Positions 22,983-34,321 of a stretch of DNA of 64,000 nt are shown one piece after another; the stretch's first letter is position 1, and each line of letters starts with the position of its first letter. This DNA is from Thermothelomyces thermophilus ATCC 42464 (Eukaryota; Ascomycota; Sordariomycetes; Sordariales; Chaetomiaceae), in contig NC_016475.1 of NCBI RefSeq assembly GCF_000226095.1, forward strand, positions 558,001 through 622,000, in the 5' to 3' direction. A model generated the notes under the pieces. It did not search any database, was not told where the DNA came from, and worked only from the letters and a program-made list of their open reading frames with translations. The translations under genes were made by a program, and so were the position numbers.

Positions 22983-25900
22983 GGTAGTTTAAGTTCTTGA
23001 TTAGTTCCTATAAGTTATCTTCTAGTCTAAAATCAAGCTATTTGACTAGGTACCATAGTTCCCTATTGATAATTTATAAATTTAAGATTTCTTCGATGTC
23101 CTATTCTTCCTCCTTATCTTCTACTTCGATGTTTATAGCGATTTTGGCGTTTTTTAGTACTAGTTCGAGAAGCGAAATATGAAAAACATCTATCTATAGT
23201 TATATAGATGATAGTAACGATAGTCGGTAGTTAGATGTCGAAATTCATTCTTTAATAACAAAGGGTCTAACCTTTTTAAAGTCTAGCTTTGTGTTTAGTC
23301 GTTTGGTTTGTAAGTTTCGTACAATTAGGTAGACTTTGTCTCCCCTCTCTAGGCAAGGTCCCTCGAGCCTATATTTGTCGTAGTAGTTCTTTATTCTAGT
23401 CTTGATAAACTTGAGTTCCTTTTTAAGCTTTTTATATAGTATATATATTTGTTTTACTTTGACTACTACTCTTAGCACTATAACCTCTAGTCCTTATCTA
23501 AGGTCTGCTTTATATCCGTAGTTCATAAAGAATAGTATAACCTTGGTTATTTCTATTGGTATTGTATTATAAGCGAGTTATACTATTAGCAATAGCATGA
23601 CCTAGTCGTCTTATTAGTAGTTGACGTAAGAACGGAGGTATTGTTTAACGACTTGGTTTAGTCGCTCCGTTTGTCTATCGGTCTGTAGGTGATATACTGT
23701 TAATAGTTTGCTATTAACGCCTAATCGTTACATTAATGCTTGCTAGAACTTCGATGCGAACTTAGTGTCTCTGTTAGTAATCCATTCTTACAGCCAAGCG
23801 TGCATTAGTGTAACTTGCCGATAGATCATGTCTGCTAACTATTCTACTATCTAGGACTCCTTATAGGGAAAGAAATATACCCACTTAGTTAGGCGATCTA
23901 CTATAGTAAGAATACTATTGTAGGTTATTCCTATGGCTATGTCCTTAGATTCTAGTAGCTTTATAATAAAGTCCATTGTGACCAAGCTCTATAGTTTGTT
24001 AGCTATTAGTAATAGCTAAAGTAGCCTATACGGCTTGTGTCATGCCGTTTTGCTTCGGTTGCAGATATCGTAGTTCTATACGACTTCCTTAACTCGTGCC
24101 GTTAACTGTGGAAAGTTGTAGTGTTTCTTGACTTGTACGACAGTCTTCGTGACTCCTTTGTGTCCTCCGAGTTTCGATTTATAGAGTTTTTAAATTATCT
24201 ATAGCTGTTGATCCTAGTTATAGATATATATTTTGCCTCGGTATTAGAGTTTCCTATCTCTTTCTTCTACTCCGTTAGGTATTACTAGTCTAGGTGCCGC
24301 TTGATACTATGTCTTATCGATCCTTTCTTCTTAGAAGATTGTATAACATTCTAGGAATAAGTTGAGTAGATTATCTTCTACGGGTGTTTACGTTTCGTGA
24401 TGTAGCGTCCTGTCTATTCGTTCCTTGAATAACGGTGGCGTTGTTTCCGTTTGTCCTTCTATATAATCTGTTTGTCGACTTAAAGTATCTGCTTATACGT
24501 TCTCTTTGCCCTTCTTGTAGTGGATCTTAAAATTAAATTCTATAAGGAATTCTACCTATTGTATTTATCGTCTGTTAAGCTCCTTTGTTATTATAAAGTA
24601 TCGTAGGTTCTTATAATCTATATATACCTATACTAGTTTAGTTATACTACTAAGGTATAGTTGCTATTCTTTAAAAGCTTTAATAATCGTAAGTAGTTCC
24701 TTGTTATAGATTAGATAGTTAAGACGTGGTCTATCGAGCTTCTTTAAAAAGAAGGCTATAGGATATAGCTTTCCTTGTCCGTCTTGTTATCCTAATTATC
24801 CTCTGATAGCATAGTCTGAAGCGTCCGTTTCTACCTTAAATAGCTTCTTAGGATCTAGTAGTACTAGTACTAGATCTTTAGTAATGGCATTATAGATCTA
24901 TATAAATACTTGCTTATGCTATTCTTCTCATTAGAATCTAGCGTTCTTCTTAGTAAGTTCGTATAAAGGTCGTATAATCACTCTAAAGTTCCTAATAAAC
25001 ATTTGGTAGAAGTTTGTAAATCCGATAAAACTTTATACTTCCGTGACTGACGTCGGTCGTAACTAATTCTTAATAGCTTTAACCTTTAAGGGTTCTATCC
25101 GGATTTGTCCTAGAGATATTTTGTATCCTAAAAAGACTATCTTCCTAATATAGAATTCGCTCTTTTCCTTGTTAACTAATAGCTTGTACGTGTATAGCGT
25201 GTCTAGTACTACTTTTACGTGCTTCCGGTGTTTGTCTATTGTCTTAGAGAAGATAAGTATATTGTCGAGATAATATATCGTAAATTTGTCGAGAAAGGGG
25301 TAGATAGCTTGATTAATCAGGGCTTAGAACGTTGCTAGCGCATTTGTAAGTCCGAATGGTATAACGAGGTATTTATAGTAGCTATAGGGTGTCCTAAAGG
25401 CCGTTTTCTACTCGTTACTTTCCTTGATCTATATATAGTTATAAGCTGATAGCAAGTCAAGACGCGTGAAATATTAGGCTCCTGCTAACTAATCTCGGAG
25501 CTATAAGATCAGCGGTAATAGGTATCGATTTTTTACAGTCTATTCGTTAAGTTGCCGATAGTTAACATATAACTATAGCTTTCTATCTTTCTTAGGTATA
25601 AATAGGATTAGATAACCTGCTAGCGATATTAATAGGCAGATATATCCTCTTTAAAGGTTCTCCTCTAAATATTACTTAAGTTCTTCATTCTACGTCTAGC
25701 TCGTATAGTAAATCTTAAAGAACTTTAGTCATGCTCCTTCCTTAAGCTTGATCTTATAATCCTATAGGCTATGTTCTAGTAATCCTTCCAAATGTTTTGG
25801 TTCGAATGCTAGGTGTCCTTTATATTCCTTCGGCACTTCCCTAGTCTTGTCTCGTCTCTTGGTTTTCTAATAATATACGAACTTAGTTCTATCTATAGCA

Positions 25901-28886
25901 ATGCTAGCGATTTCTCCTGTCTTAACCTACTACTCTAATTATAGTGCTCTGTATTCATTAATAGAGAGAATAGCTATTAGCGGTTTAGCTTGTTCTTCCT
26001 GTCGCGATATTGATGTTATTATGCCGCCTCTTCTAGAGTCTATAGTAATCTGCCTACTACTGTCTATCTCTTGCGGTAGATCTATAGGATATGCCTTCCC
26101 CTAAGCATCGTCCGCTTGTGATCCTTATATACTCCCTATCTTGCTAGTCGAATATGACTCTGTTTAGGGTTATAGGTAGCTACCATTCTTCTAGCTAATG
26201 TCTGGGTCGTAATCTTCATGCTATGGTAACCCTAATATTATGTCTTTGTCGTTACCTATATCTATAATGCTAAATACAATTGCTATAGTCTTTCCTATTA
26301 TAATGATATTAATCGGTTTGGTCTCCTTATATACCTATTGTATTAGAAATAGCCCTTTGACTATGCTATACTTCTGCTTTATTTTCTAGGGTATCTATAG
26401 CTAATTTATAAGTGTTGGTAAAATTAGGTTTATCTCTGCTCTATTGTCTACTAATATAAGCATTTTGTACTATTTCTATTATACTATTATCTATAGTTGC
26501 TTGTCCTGCCGTCGTCGTCTAAAGATTACGGCAATTTCCTATGTTTCTACTAGGAGATCTCGATATAGTAGTCTCTTGTGCTAGTTCCTCCTATACTATG
26601 CTACTACTTACTACTACGCAGGCGTTAATGGTTTTCGGGCCCCTCGAAGGGCCTTAACCCGTTTCCCAAATCAGTGCTAACCTCTTTAATCGTTCGGCTA
26701 GTAATAGCTTCGTCGATTATACTCATTTCCATAAGCTATTAAGTACTTATAGTTTCCTACTATTAGGTCTGCTCCACTTTCCATCATACATACTATAGCT
26801 TCATCTAAAGCTCCCAAATTCGCGATTTCTTTTCGTCCGTATAGTAGAGGTAATCATTACTCTAGCACAAATCCTATATATCTCGTCCCGTTCCGCAGTG
26901 CCTAGGCTAGGCTCGTTTTAGAACTATTGTGATGCCTTCTAGACTCCGGTCTTCGATCTTCTAAAGCAGTTCGGCCGCTCTATTTCCTATATCATAGACC
27001 CATTCCACAGGGTAGAGGCTTCTGTTCTCATTTTCTTGTTAGGTCGGCTAGTGATTGTTTTCGAATTTGTCACGGAAGTGGTATTAGCATTTATATACTA
27101 TACACTAGAACTAGGGCACTTACGTATATACTTTGTATCAAGGGTATAGTTATATAGCGTTGCCTGGAAGGTATTAGAATTCTCTCTTAAATCCTTCCTA
27201 TCATACGTAGACTATAGATACTCTAATACTATAGTAGGAGTGTTTTTTCTAGTAGCTTTCCTATATACGCTTGTCTTTTCTATAGTTTACGTATATAAAC
27301 TAGTATTTTAGGTTCTATACGTCGTTATTAAGTTACTAGTCGTTAAGATACCTAGCGTAGCTATCAGGCCTATTATATGTTATAGGTTATTCTCCTTTGA
27401 TAGTCTCTATAATATATTAGAGTTCCCTTGTCTTGTTCCTCATTTTATTACTCTGCTAGGCAAGTTAAGTTAAGCGTCTATCTCAGTCGTATAGTTCCAT
27501 ATTAAGCCGGAAAACTTCATTATAGTACTATTTGATTTATTCCTAGAGGAATAGAATATTAGGTCCAGGTCTTTCAATTCCTTAGGTATCGGTTGTCTAT
27601 AATCCATCCTACCTCTATATGACTATAAAACCCTACTACCTTAAGGCTAGGAAAATCGAAATTAGCGGTACGTATTCTCCTGCCGTATCCCATTCGGCGA
27701 GACCTGTCTCTAGGTCTATAGTGACTAGTTCGGAGTATAATGCTTATCTATCTTCCCTATCGCCATTATATCTAAGGCTGTCTATATCACTGTCCTTGTC
27801 TTTATAGCTCGTAGCTACTACTTTAATAACATTCTTAGTAGTTTCGTCAATGTCTACGATTTCTTTCCTAGGAACTAGCTTCTACTCTTTCTTCGGGCTT
27901 CGACATTCTTACTTATAGTGCCCTTTCTTTCCGTAGTTATAGTAGGTAACATTAGACTTGTCTTTAGTCGTCTTCTTCCGGTCTTACTTCTATACTATAT
28001 CTATATCTATAGCTCTAGGGTATATCCTATATAAGGTGCTAGCATACGTTCGTTTTTTCTTATCGTTAGCCTTAACTATAGTTCTGTTTATTTAACCTCG
28101 TTTTTATTGCTCTTATATATGAAGTTAATTATCGATTTTAATAGCCTATATAATATATTTGTCTAGGGTTTTAGGCCAATTATATTCATATAGCTTGTCT
28201 TTAACCTTTTCCTTTAAGCTATTATGGAACAATTATATTAATGCCTTGTCGTTAAGCTAAGACTTAAATATATCCTATCTAAACTATATAGCGTAGGAGG
28301 CTACTGACTTAGTCTATCGGAGATTGGCGAGTCTTTCTTATATATAAATTTTCTTGTCTTTATCACTAAAAACCTTTCAAAGCTCTTCTTCGAAGCGGTT
28401 ATAAGATCGGAAGACTACCTATATAAACGTATCTCGGTCGTCTTCGTCTTCCTTATTAAGATAGTCATTCTATATAGGCTCGAACTATCTAAGTACCTTG
28501 CCCTCTAGTCTTATAGCTATGTAAAGGACTTTGGCTTTATCATCTGGAAACTTGTCATTATTAAGCCAGAAATAGGATCAAAGGTTTATTAGGAATCCTA
28601 CGAGATCTTCCTTAGTTCCTCTGTATTTACCAGGTAGTTCGATCTTAATACGGCTCGTTTTAACAGTCTTGAGCATCTCGATTTTGGTATAGGCCTTATT
28701 AATCAGTTTCTACAAGTACTTTTCGCCATTCTCGAGTTCCTTGATTCGAGCTTAAGTAGCCTTGTCCCTCTAGTCTAACTCCTAGATCTACTGCTAGAGT
28801 TGACTAAGTTAAGCGAGTAGTTATTCGGCCGTGACGTTAGTAGCTATGTCGGTATCGAGGTCAAGGTCACCTTCGTTCTAAACTAT
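22935..28886 (-). pseudogene. G3 gag-pol, RIP-inactivated
   Basis: Same domain order as G2. The gag start codon is ATA (28884-28886). The zinc knuckle near 27890-27940 is mutated. The reverse transcriptase box is YLDN at 25261-25272. The integrase C-terminal part is open at 23245-23478, with KKELKFIKTRIKNYYDKYR. The chromodomain is at about 22945-23100. Confidence 0.9.
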
Positions 28887-28913
28887 AATAGAATAAAGGG
28901 AGTAGTAATAATG

Positions 28914-29329
28914 TATAACGAACCTAACTTAGACTTCTTCTAAAAGGGTTTAGACGAAGGTAGATTAAGCGGAACTAGTAAGCAGGTTGTCTAAGGGATT
29001 TGGTAAAGCTAAAGGGTTTATAATAATACTAAAGTTGTCTCTTATAGTAATTAGCGATTCTTGGTAAGTACTATAATTGTAATTATTACTACTAGTAAAC
29101 TCTAGAGTCTACTATAACGAGTGACTATCTACGTATATATATAATCCTAGTGATTACTCGTGATTATAGTGATTGTGAGTGATTGTATAGTGGTGATTAC
29201 CCTGATCACTGGTGAGCGTAGTGATCACTGTGCTTCCCTATATTGTGATTGGTCCTTTTGTTCCTTTGGCTTGATTGGCCTGTCTGTGCCGGTAGCCTAG
29301 GTGGCATCTGCATGTATATTTCCGTGACA
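28914..29329 (-). repeat. Right (5') LTR of G3, U3 type C, 416 bp
   Basis: Begins TATAACGAAC and ends CCGTGACA. Same length as the left LTR. It is followed by aagcc. Confidence 0.9.
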
Positions 29330-29765
29330 AAGCCCTATTAATTACTTAGACTATCTTAGCTAGGGTTTAGGCTTTAAGGTCTTCCTATAGGCTTACGTTC
29401 TGTATTATAACCTCTTATAAGGCCTATAACGGTACTACCTTAGCTAACGGTAGGCCCCCTTAAGGGGCTATTACCCCCTGTTACGATCCTATAGCTACCT
29501 ATACCTAGGTAGGGCAGGGGATGGCCTTAAGGGCTTCTTTAAGCCCCTTTTTGACTTCCTTAGCTATAAGTTTCTATAGGTTTAGAACTAGGCCTATTAT
29601 AATAGTTATAAGGCCCTATAAGAGCCTATTAGTAAGGTCTTATACCTTACCCTATTTAAGGCTTAGTATAAGATTAACTAGTTATATAGTAAGACCCTTT
29701 AGCTCTTTAATATCTAAGGTAAGATTAGCTTATAATAAGCCTCCCTTTAATTAGTTTAAAGCTAT
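29330..29765 (-). pseudogene. LINE ORF1, 5' part
   Basis: The minus strand reads a frame interrupted only by Trp/Gln-type stops, with heptad-like Leu/Ile spacing (for example LKGLTIQLVNLI and LIAKEVKKGLKEALKAI). This looks like the N-terminal coiled-coil part of a LINE gag. It ends at the G3 insertion site. The start codon is not clear. Confidence 0.55.
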
Positions 29766-30251
29766 AGGCCTCCTTACTTAGTAGCTTAGTAATAGGCTTT
29801 AAATTGACATTATATCTAGGGGTGCTAGGTAATCTGTATAATGAAAAATTTGACAGGTATATAAGGTACGGTCAGATTATGGTCAGGTATAGGTTTTAAT
29901 AAGGTATTCGCAGAGATGCTAGTATACCAGGTGGCATAAAAATCCTTAAGCCCTAGGCCTCCCTACTTAGTGGCTTGGCGGTAGGCTTTAAATCGACGTT
30001 ACGTTTAGAGGCGCTAGGTGGTCTGTACGGTAAAAAATTTTGACAGGCGTGCGAGGTGCGGTCGGATTGCGGTTAGGTCCGGCTCTAACGCTTGTAATGC
30101 CTGTTATATACCTGTAACGGCTCGCGCGCGGTTGAAAGTGGTACCGTTAGATAGCGTTTTTCGAGAGCTCTCTAGCGATGGTAGTTTCGTAGGTTTTGGT
30201 AGGGTGTTTATAAAGATGCTAGTGTGCTAGGCGGTATAAGTTTTTATAAGC
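29766..30251 (-). repeat. LINE 5' leader with two tandem repeat units
   Basis: Two head-to-tail units start at about 29766 and 29966 (both open with aggcctcc-tac on the plus strand) and run through gtaggctttaaat and aaaatttgacagg to tgctag-gtataa/ggcataa. The right unit is longer by about 95 bp. It keeps CpG-rich sequence (ctcgcgcgcgg near 30120), whereas the left unit is RIP-bleached. Repeated leader units often carry the internal promoter of a LINE; that role is inferred here. Confidence 0.6.
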
Positions 30252-30266
30252 TATTTAATAGCTATT
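30252..30266. repeat. Right target-site duplicate of the LINE
   Basis: Exact partner of 9321-9335. Confidence 0.8.
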
Positions 30267-32560
30267 GATTATTATATTATATCTTAGCTCTAAAGATAAT
30301 AATTCTATATTATTCCTAAGTAGTGGTCTATTACTAATAATAGATAGTAGTAGTTACTATGGCTATGTTTAAATTAATAAAGGTCTAGGGTAATCTTGTC
30401 TCCTAGTCTAATATCTTCCTTAATATATAGTTTATAATATAGTTATCTATATACCTTTGCTAGTCTATACCTATTATATTTGATAGTAGGGATTCCTTTG
30501 ATCTTTGTTCCTCTAGAGTAGTTAACAAAGTGTTCTAGAACTCTAGGACTAGGATGTCTAAGTCGTAAATACTAGGTTTTAACGTCTCTTATACTAATGG
30601 CTCGTATAGTCTAGCTATTAAGCTTCTTCTTATAGGTGGTAAATGCTACCTATAAGAGGTCTTTTAATAGATATTTGATAACAAATTAGCTATAATGGTT
30701 GCTAAGATCTCCTAGTTTCAAGTAATCCTACCTATAAAGGTAGTTATTACCTAGACTATTATCTTACTAGATACCTTGTTTCTTAAGCTCTCTTAACGAT
30801 ATAAGGTTATATATAAATGTTAGGTAAAATACTATATCTATAAATGTAATGATCCTTATCTTATCTAGGCTATTAATCTTAATATTGACTTCTCTATATC
30901 CCTTAATTTAGACTAGATATTTACTTACCTAAATATAGTTAGTAAGGCTTATTATATATATTAGTTATTTAAAATAAGTAATATTATCAAAGATATGGAT
31001 AGTTAATCTAGAGTTAAGTATAGCTAAATTAACTAGTAGGTATCTCTCCCCTATTCAAATTGCTAACTATATAGTTATAAAGCTTCTTAAGCATTTGCCT
31101 ATAGTATATTAAAACTATATTAACGCTATAAAGTCGACTTTATAACTACCTATCTTTAAGGCGATAGTTGGTTAATATAACGATTTAGCTATCTTATTAG
31201 TATTATTAGTCCCTTCTCTAAAGGTAGACTTTAGTCTCTTTAACTAAAGTCGATTAGTCTCTATTCTTAGAGAGAAATCTACTTTAAGATTTGCTTCTAT
31301 ACATTCTCTAATATAGTCTCTAGGTTCCTAGCCTTCTAAGGCTAGTTCTAGCTTTATATAAAAGTATTATTTTATAATATAAGGTAACTTATATATATAA
31401 TAGCGAATAGACTATTTAGTCTAGTTCATACTACTAGCTAAGCTTAACTTTCATTTAGTAGATTATAATCTTAAGTATTATAGTCCTCTTATTTGTAAGG
31501 TAGTTATAAAGAGCTCTAATTATTCTTCCTATAATCTAAATATTAAGAACGTACCTTTAGCGATATAACCCTAAATAGTCTCTAGTAATAATAAAGTAGC
31601 TTAATATAGATTAGTAATAATATTATAGTATATTAGATCTTTCCCCTTCTAGTATACTTAAATCTAATATATTATTATAAATTATAAAAGTAAATTTTGG
31701 ATAGCTTAGATAAGGTCATTAAACTATAGTCCTAGAATAGTTATTTCTACTAAGTTTAAAAGTATAGCTTTTTCAATTAGAGTCTCTTATTTAGTTAACT
31801 AGCGTTTAAAATTATCTAGCTTTATTATCTTATATCTAAGGTTCTTTAATACTTTAATATAATTATATAGCTTTATTTAAGTAGCTTCTTTAATCTTAAA
31901 TAGTTATTAGGTAACTACCTTAAGGTTATTATACTACTCTTATATATTAATATTTATTATAAAGTAGGTATTATAAAGAACTAATAATATAATAGTAATA
32001 AGGAATTAATATATCTAGTTAAATTATATATTTTATACTTACTAATCCTTCTATTTAGCTTTATAGTTATAAATAAGATCTTGGACAATAGTTATTCTAA
32101 AGATCTTAAAGTATTCTTCTACCTCTTTAATTACTTCCTTTTATTATTTTATATATTAGGTCAGGCTAACTAGTTCTTCTATAATCATTAATAATATTAT
32201 TAACTTAGCTTTATCTTCTAGGATTAAGATAATATAGTTAAGATCCTTTCTATTAAGTATGTCGATAATCTTCTTCTTATAGAGCTTATTAAGTACCCTC
32301 ATCAAGTCAAACTAGCTACCAGGCTCTACTAAGAGTTCCTATTTACCTTAGAAATAATCAAGGAGTAAGAAGGTCTTTATCTTGATAATGAACTTGTAGT
32401 TCTAAGCTATCTAGTCGGCTAGGCCATTAAGGATAATCTTTATCTTTAAATTTTTAATAATAGATAATATTATAGGTTTTCCATTTCGGTAGGTGTTAAC
32501 AAGCGGTATAGTTCCATTATACGTATTATATATAGCTAGATCTTAATAGATTTAAGGTAA
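30267..32560 (-). pseudogene. Copia gag-protease-integrase, RIP-inactivated
   Basis: The gag-pre-integrase signature LRHPSPRVLEHFVNYSRG is near 30500-30570, followed by KGIPTIK-Y---RLAK and then YYYLLLVIDHYLGII, the copia integrase core start near 30330-30380. Upstream, NGTIPLVNTYRNGKPI and ILNGLAD near 32400-32520 look like the start of a copia gag. Between them (about 31000-32300) only stop-ridden AT-rich sequence remains. Integration and capsid functions are lost. Confidence 0.72.
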
Positions 32561-32574
32561 ATAAGACTCTTAAT

Positions 32575-32778
32575 TGTTAGAACTATAGTCTAGAAGATTA
32601 TAAAGATAGATATCAAATATAACTATATAATAGAGCTTAAAAGGCAATCAAACTAATTGGTAGAATTGCTTGACTAATTGAGTTGTTGTTAGGTAGAAGA
32701 ACTGCCTAGTTGGACACCGTCAGGTATTAACGCTATAAGACGCTAATTATAGGGTAATTTCCACCCCTTGTTCTAACA
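32575..32778 (-). repeat. 5' LTR of the minus-strand copia element (204 bp)
   Basis: Begins TGTTAGAAC and ends GTTCTAACA on the plus strand, a 9-bp terminal inverted repeat. It directly abuts the GC-rich unique sequence at 32779. The element's transcription would run leftwards, away from the genes. Confidence 0.75.
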
Positions 32779-32898
32779 GATTCCTTCTGCCTTTGTTCGT
32801 ATTTGGCTTTCTTCTTCTTCTCCTCCTCCTCCTCTATCTTCTTTTTCATTAGACAAATGTGTAACCTGGAACTCCTAATATGGGAACACGGGACCTAC

Positions 32899-33132
32899 CT
32901 AGGTAGACTCAGCGTCAGGTTTTGGGCTAGTTGTCTTGTTGGTTTTGGCCGCCTCGAGTTGTTTGAGTTCCTTTCGCAAAGTTTTGAACTCAAGCCAGAG
33001 GGGTGTTATCTCGCGAGCCTGGGCCCCCTCTTCGAAGAGTAGGGAGAGCTGGCCTTTGAGATGGGCCATCTGCTGCTTGATTTCTTTGACCTCTTGAGAG
33101 GGCATACGCGGTAAACTGTCGGCGGGAGGCAT
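32899..33132 (-). CDS. Small coiled-coil protein, 77 aa, hypothetical
   Basis: I do not recognise the family. The ORF starts at ATG 33130-33132, chosen because its context CACCATGCC fits the fungal start consensus. An in-frame ATG at 33198 would add 22 residues of leader-like sequence. The protein is mostly charged and helical: residues 10-60 show heptad-like spacing (VKEIKQQMAHLKGQLSLLF, then LEFKTLRKELKQLEA), and the tail is Lys/Ser/Pro-rich. No signal peptide or membrane segment. It lies 120 bp from the copia LTR, with no RIP-type stops and normal codon use. It could be a scaffold-like or single-domain helical protein, or a chance ORF. The context neither supports nor excludes a link to its neighbours. 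Confidence 0.5.
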   Translation of the reverse strand: MPPADSLPRMPSQEVKEIKQQMAHLKGQLSLLFEEGAQAREITPLWLEFKTLRKELKQLEAAKTNKTTSPKPDAEST

Positions 33133-33290
33133 GGTGATGGAGATTGGAGGATGGATTGATTTGAGTTTGACAGGGTGTATGTAAGTTAGTCGATGCATTT
33201 GAAGCGAACCCGAAGGCTGGAGCTGCTGGTGGGGTTTGGTGGGGAATTTGTTCCAAGAACCTGGGCCTGGGTAGTGACAAACGTCATCAC

Positions 33291-33650
33291 GTGAGTCGAT
33301 GCATCCTTCCGCAGCTGAAACGCCTCGCTCAGGCCGTTGGCCACTTTGAGCGCACTCTGAGGGTTCTTTTGCCCCTCGACCACGTGGGGGAGAAGAAGGC
33401 CGTCAGAAAGCCGGCTACGGACCAGACGGCAGCAGCCATCGAGGCCTGCAAGAGTGAACATGTGGTGGACTGGGCCCACCAGGGCTCCAGCCCTACCGAG
33501 GTTGCAGCCACCCACATCTTCCTGCAGGTTGGCTCTGGACGCCTCCGTCCTTCTTCCTCAAGAACCATCGCCAACCACCAGAGTAGCAGAGATACGAAGA
33601 TCGTCAGTTCTATCCGCGCATCCACCCACAAGAGAACAAGATATAATTAG
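33291..33650 (+). pseudogene. GC-rich coding-like stretch, strand uncertain
   Basis: A plus-strand frame without stops from about 33241, in phase from 33291, reads protein-like sequence (for example HVVDWAHQGSSPTEVAATH near 33460-33520) with about 70% G/C at third positions. It has no in-frame ATG with good context. Open minus-strand frames also cover this part (33186-33515, 33329-33631), so the coding strand is not settled. A weak resemblance of the plus-strand reading to the helix-I region of fungal cytochromes P450 was noted, but it is too poor to claim. It may be one exon or a decayed gene. Confidence 0.3.
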
Positions 33651-33658
33651 TGGCCCTG

Positions 33659-34051
33659 ATGAATCCGAAGGGAGCCCGGTACTTCGGCTTCAACTTTTTG
33701 ATGCCGAATCCCACGACGGTCGACTTCTGCCCGGGCGCTGCGTGCAGGACGATGAGTGACTTCCTGAAGTGTACCGCCGCCGCGACCGCATTTCTCAGGG
33801 CGTCGATGAAGCTCAAGGCTGCCGCCGATCTCAACAAGTTTCCGCGGACCGTTGACGGACTGAACAAGTTCTTTGAGCACCCCGGTGGCGATGGCGTGTT
33901 TCTAGCTTCCCTGTTCGCGGATCATTATAACCACAAAACGCCGAAGCCGATCACTACCGTGCCGACCATCAAGGTCGCGGGCGTGGGGTCCGGTGCAGGT
34001 AAGGTCCAAGGCAAGGGAGGCGCGGGTGTCGGGGTGCAGGTACGCGCCTGA
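33659..34051 (+). CDS. Hypothetical protein, 130 aa or one exon, uncertain
   Basis: ORF from ATG 33659 (MNPKGARYFGFNF) to a stop at 34049-34051. Third positions are G/C-rich and purine-first codons are common, but an overlapping minus-strand frame (about 33610-33930) shows the same statistics, so this is weak evidence. A possible 5' splice site, ggtaagg, lies at 33999-34005, after which the translation becomes Gly-rich and less convincing, so the true end may be there. No known domain, signal peptide or RIP-type stop was seen. It may belong with the stretch at 33291-33650 as a multi-exon or broken gene. Confidence 0.3.
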   Translation: MNPKGARYFGFNFLMPNPTTVDFCPGAACRTMSDFLKCTAAATAFLRASMKLKAAADLNKFPRTVDGLNKFFEHPGGDGVFLASLFADHYNHKTPKPITTVPTIKVAGVGSGAGKVQGKGGAGVGVQVRA

Positions 34052-34321
34052 TCTATCGATAAGACCACCTCGGCGGAGCACGGTCTTCCATTGCTCATTT
34101 GAAGAACTGTCGTGAAAAGATACAGCAGTCTAAGATGGACCAAGGTCGTACGTAAACAAATCCATCCTGGACCGACTTGGTAGTTCAAGGCTCGCTCGCT
34201 GCTTTCGCCGTTCCTCACATTCGTCCATTTCCAGCCCAAATCCAGTCACTCGCGTTGTGCGCTGCCTCCACGAAAGAGAAAACGATTGCCTCTCCCAACT
34301 TACTCGACTCTAACGACGACC
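34052..34321. other. Intergenic sequence upstream of the kinase-like gene
   Basis: No ORF supported. Presumed promoter and leader of the kinase-like gene. CT/CA-rich sequence precedes its ATG, as in fungal leaders, but no clear TATA box was seen. Confidence 0.4.

Larger units (their letters stand above)
21842..29329 (-). mobile_element. Gypsy chromovirus copy G3, full length (7,488 bp)
   Basis: Read right to left, with 416-bp LTRs and a perfect aagcc duplicate (21837-21841 and 29330-29334). gag-pol is as in G2. However, the U3 and the antisense ORF are of a different type (C), so the copy shares pol but not the 3' module with its neighbours. It sits in LINE ORF1. Confidence 0.92.
9336..30251 (-). 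mobile_element. LINE (Tad-like non-LTR retrotransposon) with nested insertions
   Basis: The 3' end is on the left, with a simple-repeat tail reading AATAATAATGATAATGAT on the minus strand (9336-9353). The 5' end is on the right, with two tandem 5'-leader repeats. ORF1 is a gag-like gene with zinc knuckles; ORF2 has an APE-type endonuclease and reverse transcriptase. Taking out the solo LTR, G2, G3 and their target duplicates leaves about 5.4 kb, near the usual size of a fungal LINE. It entered a copia integrase gene with a 15-bp target duplication. It is fully RIP-inactivated. Confidence 0.85.
30252..32778 (-). mobile_element. Ty1/copia element (minus strand), 5' half
   Basis: Has a 204-bp 5' LTR at the right end, then gag, protease and pre-integrase regions, with the integrase broken by the LINE and continuing at 8870-9335. 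No 3' LTR was found. It forms the left border of the gene island. RIP-type stops occur throughout. Confidence 0.8.

Noticed and set aside
32803-33042. Plus-strand ORF with a Phe/Ser-rich start
   Set aside because: The start is translated CTT/TTC repeats and the rest is antisense to the better-supported 77-aa ORF.
33329-33631. Minus-strand ORFs in the GC-rich stretch 33186-33867
   Set aside because: Not ruled out, but no start context, splice model or homology favours them over the plus strand. Left as strand-uncertain instead of separate genes.
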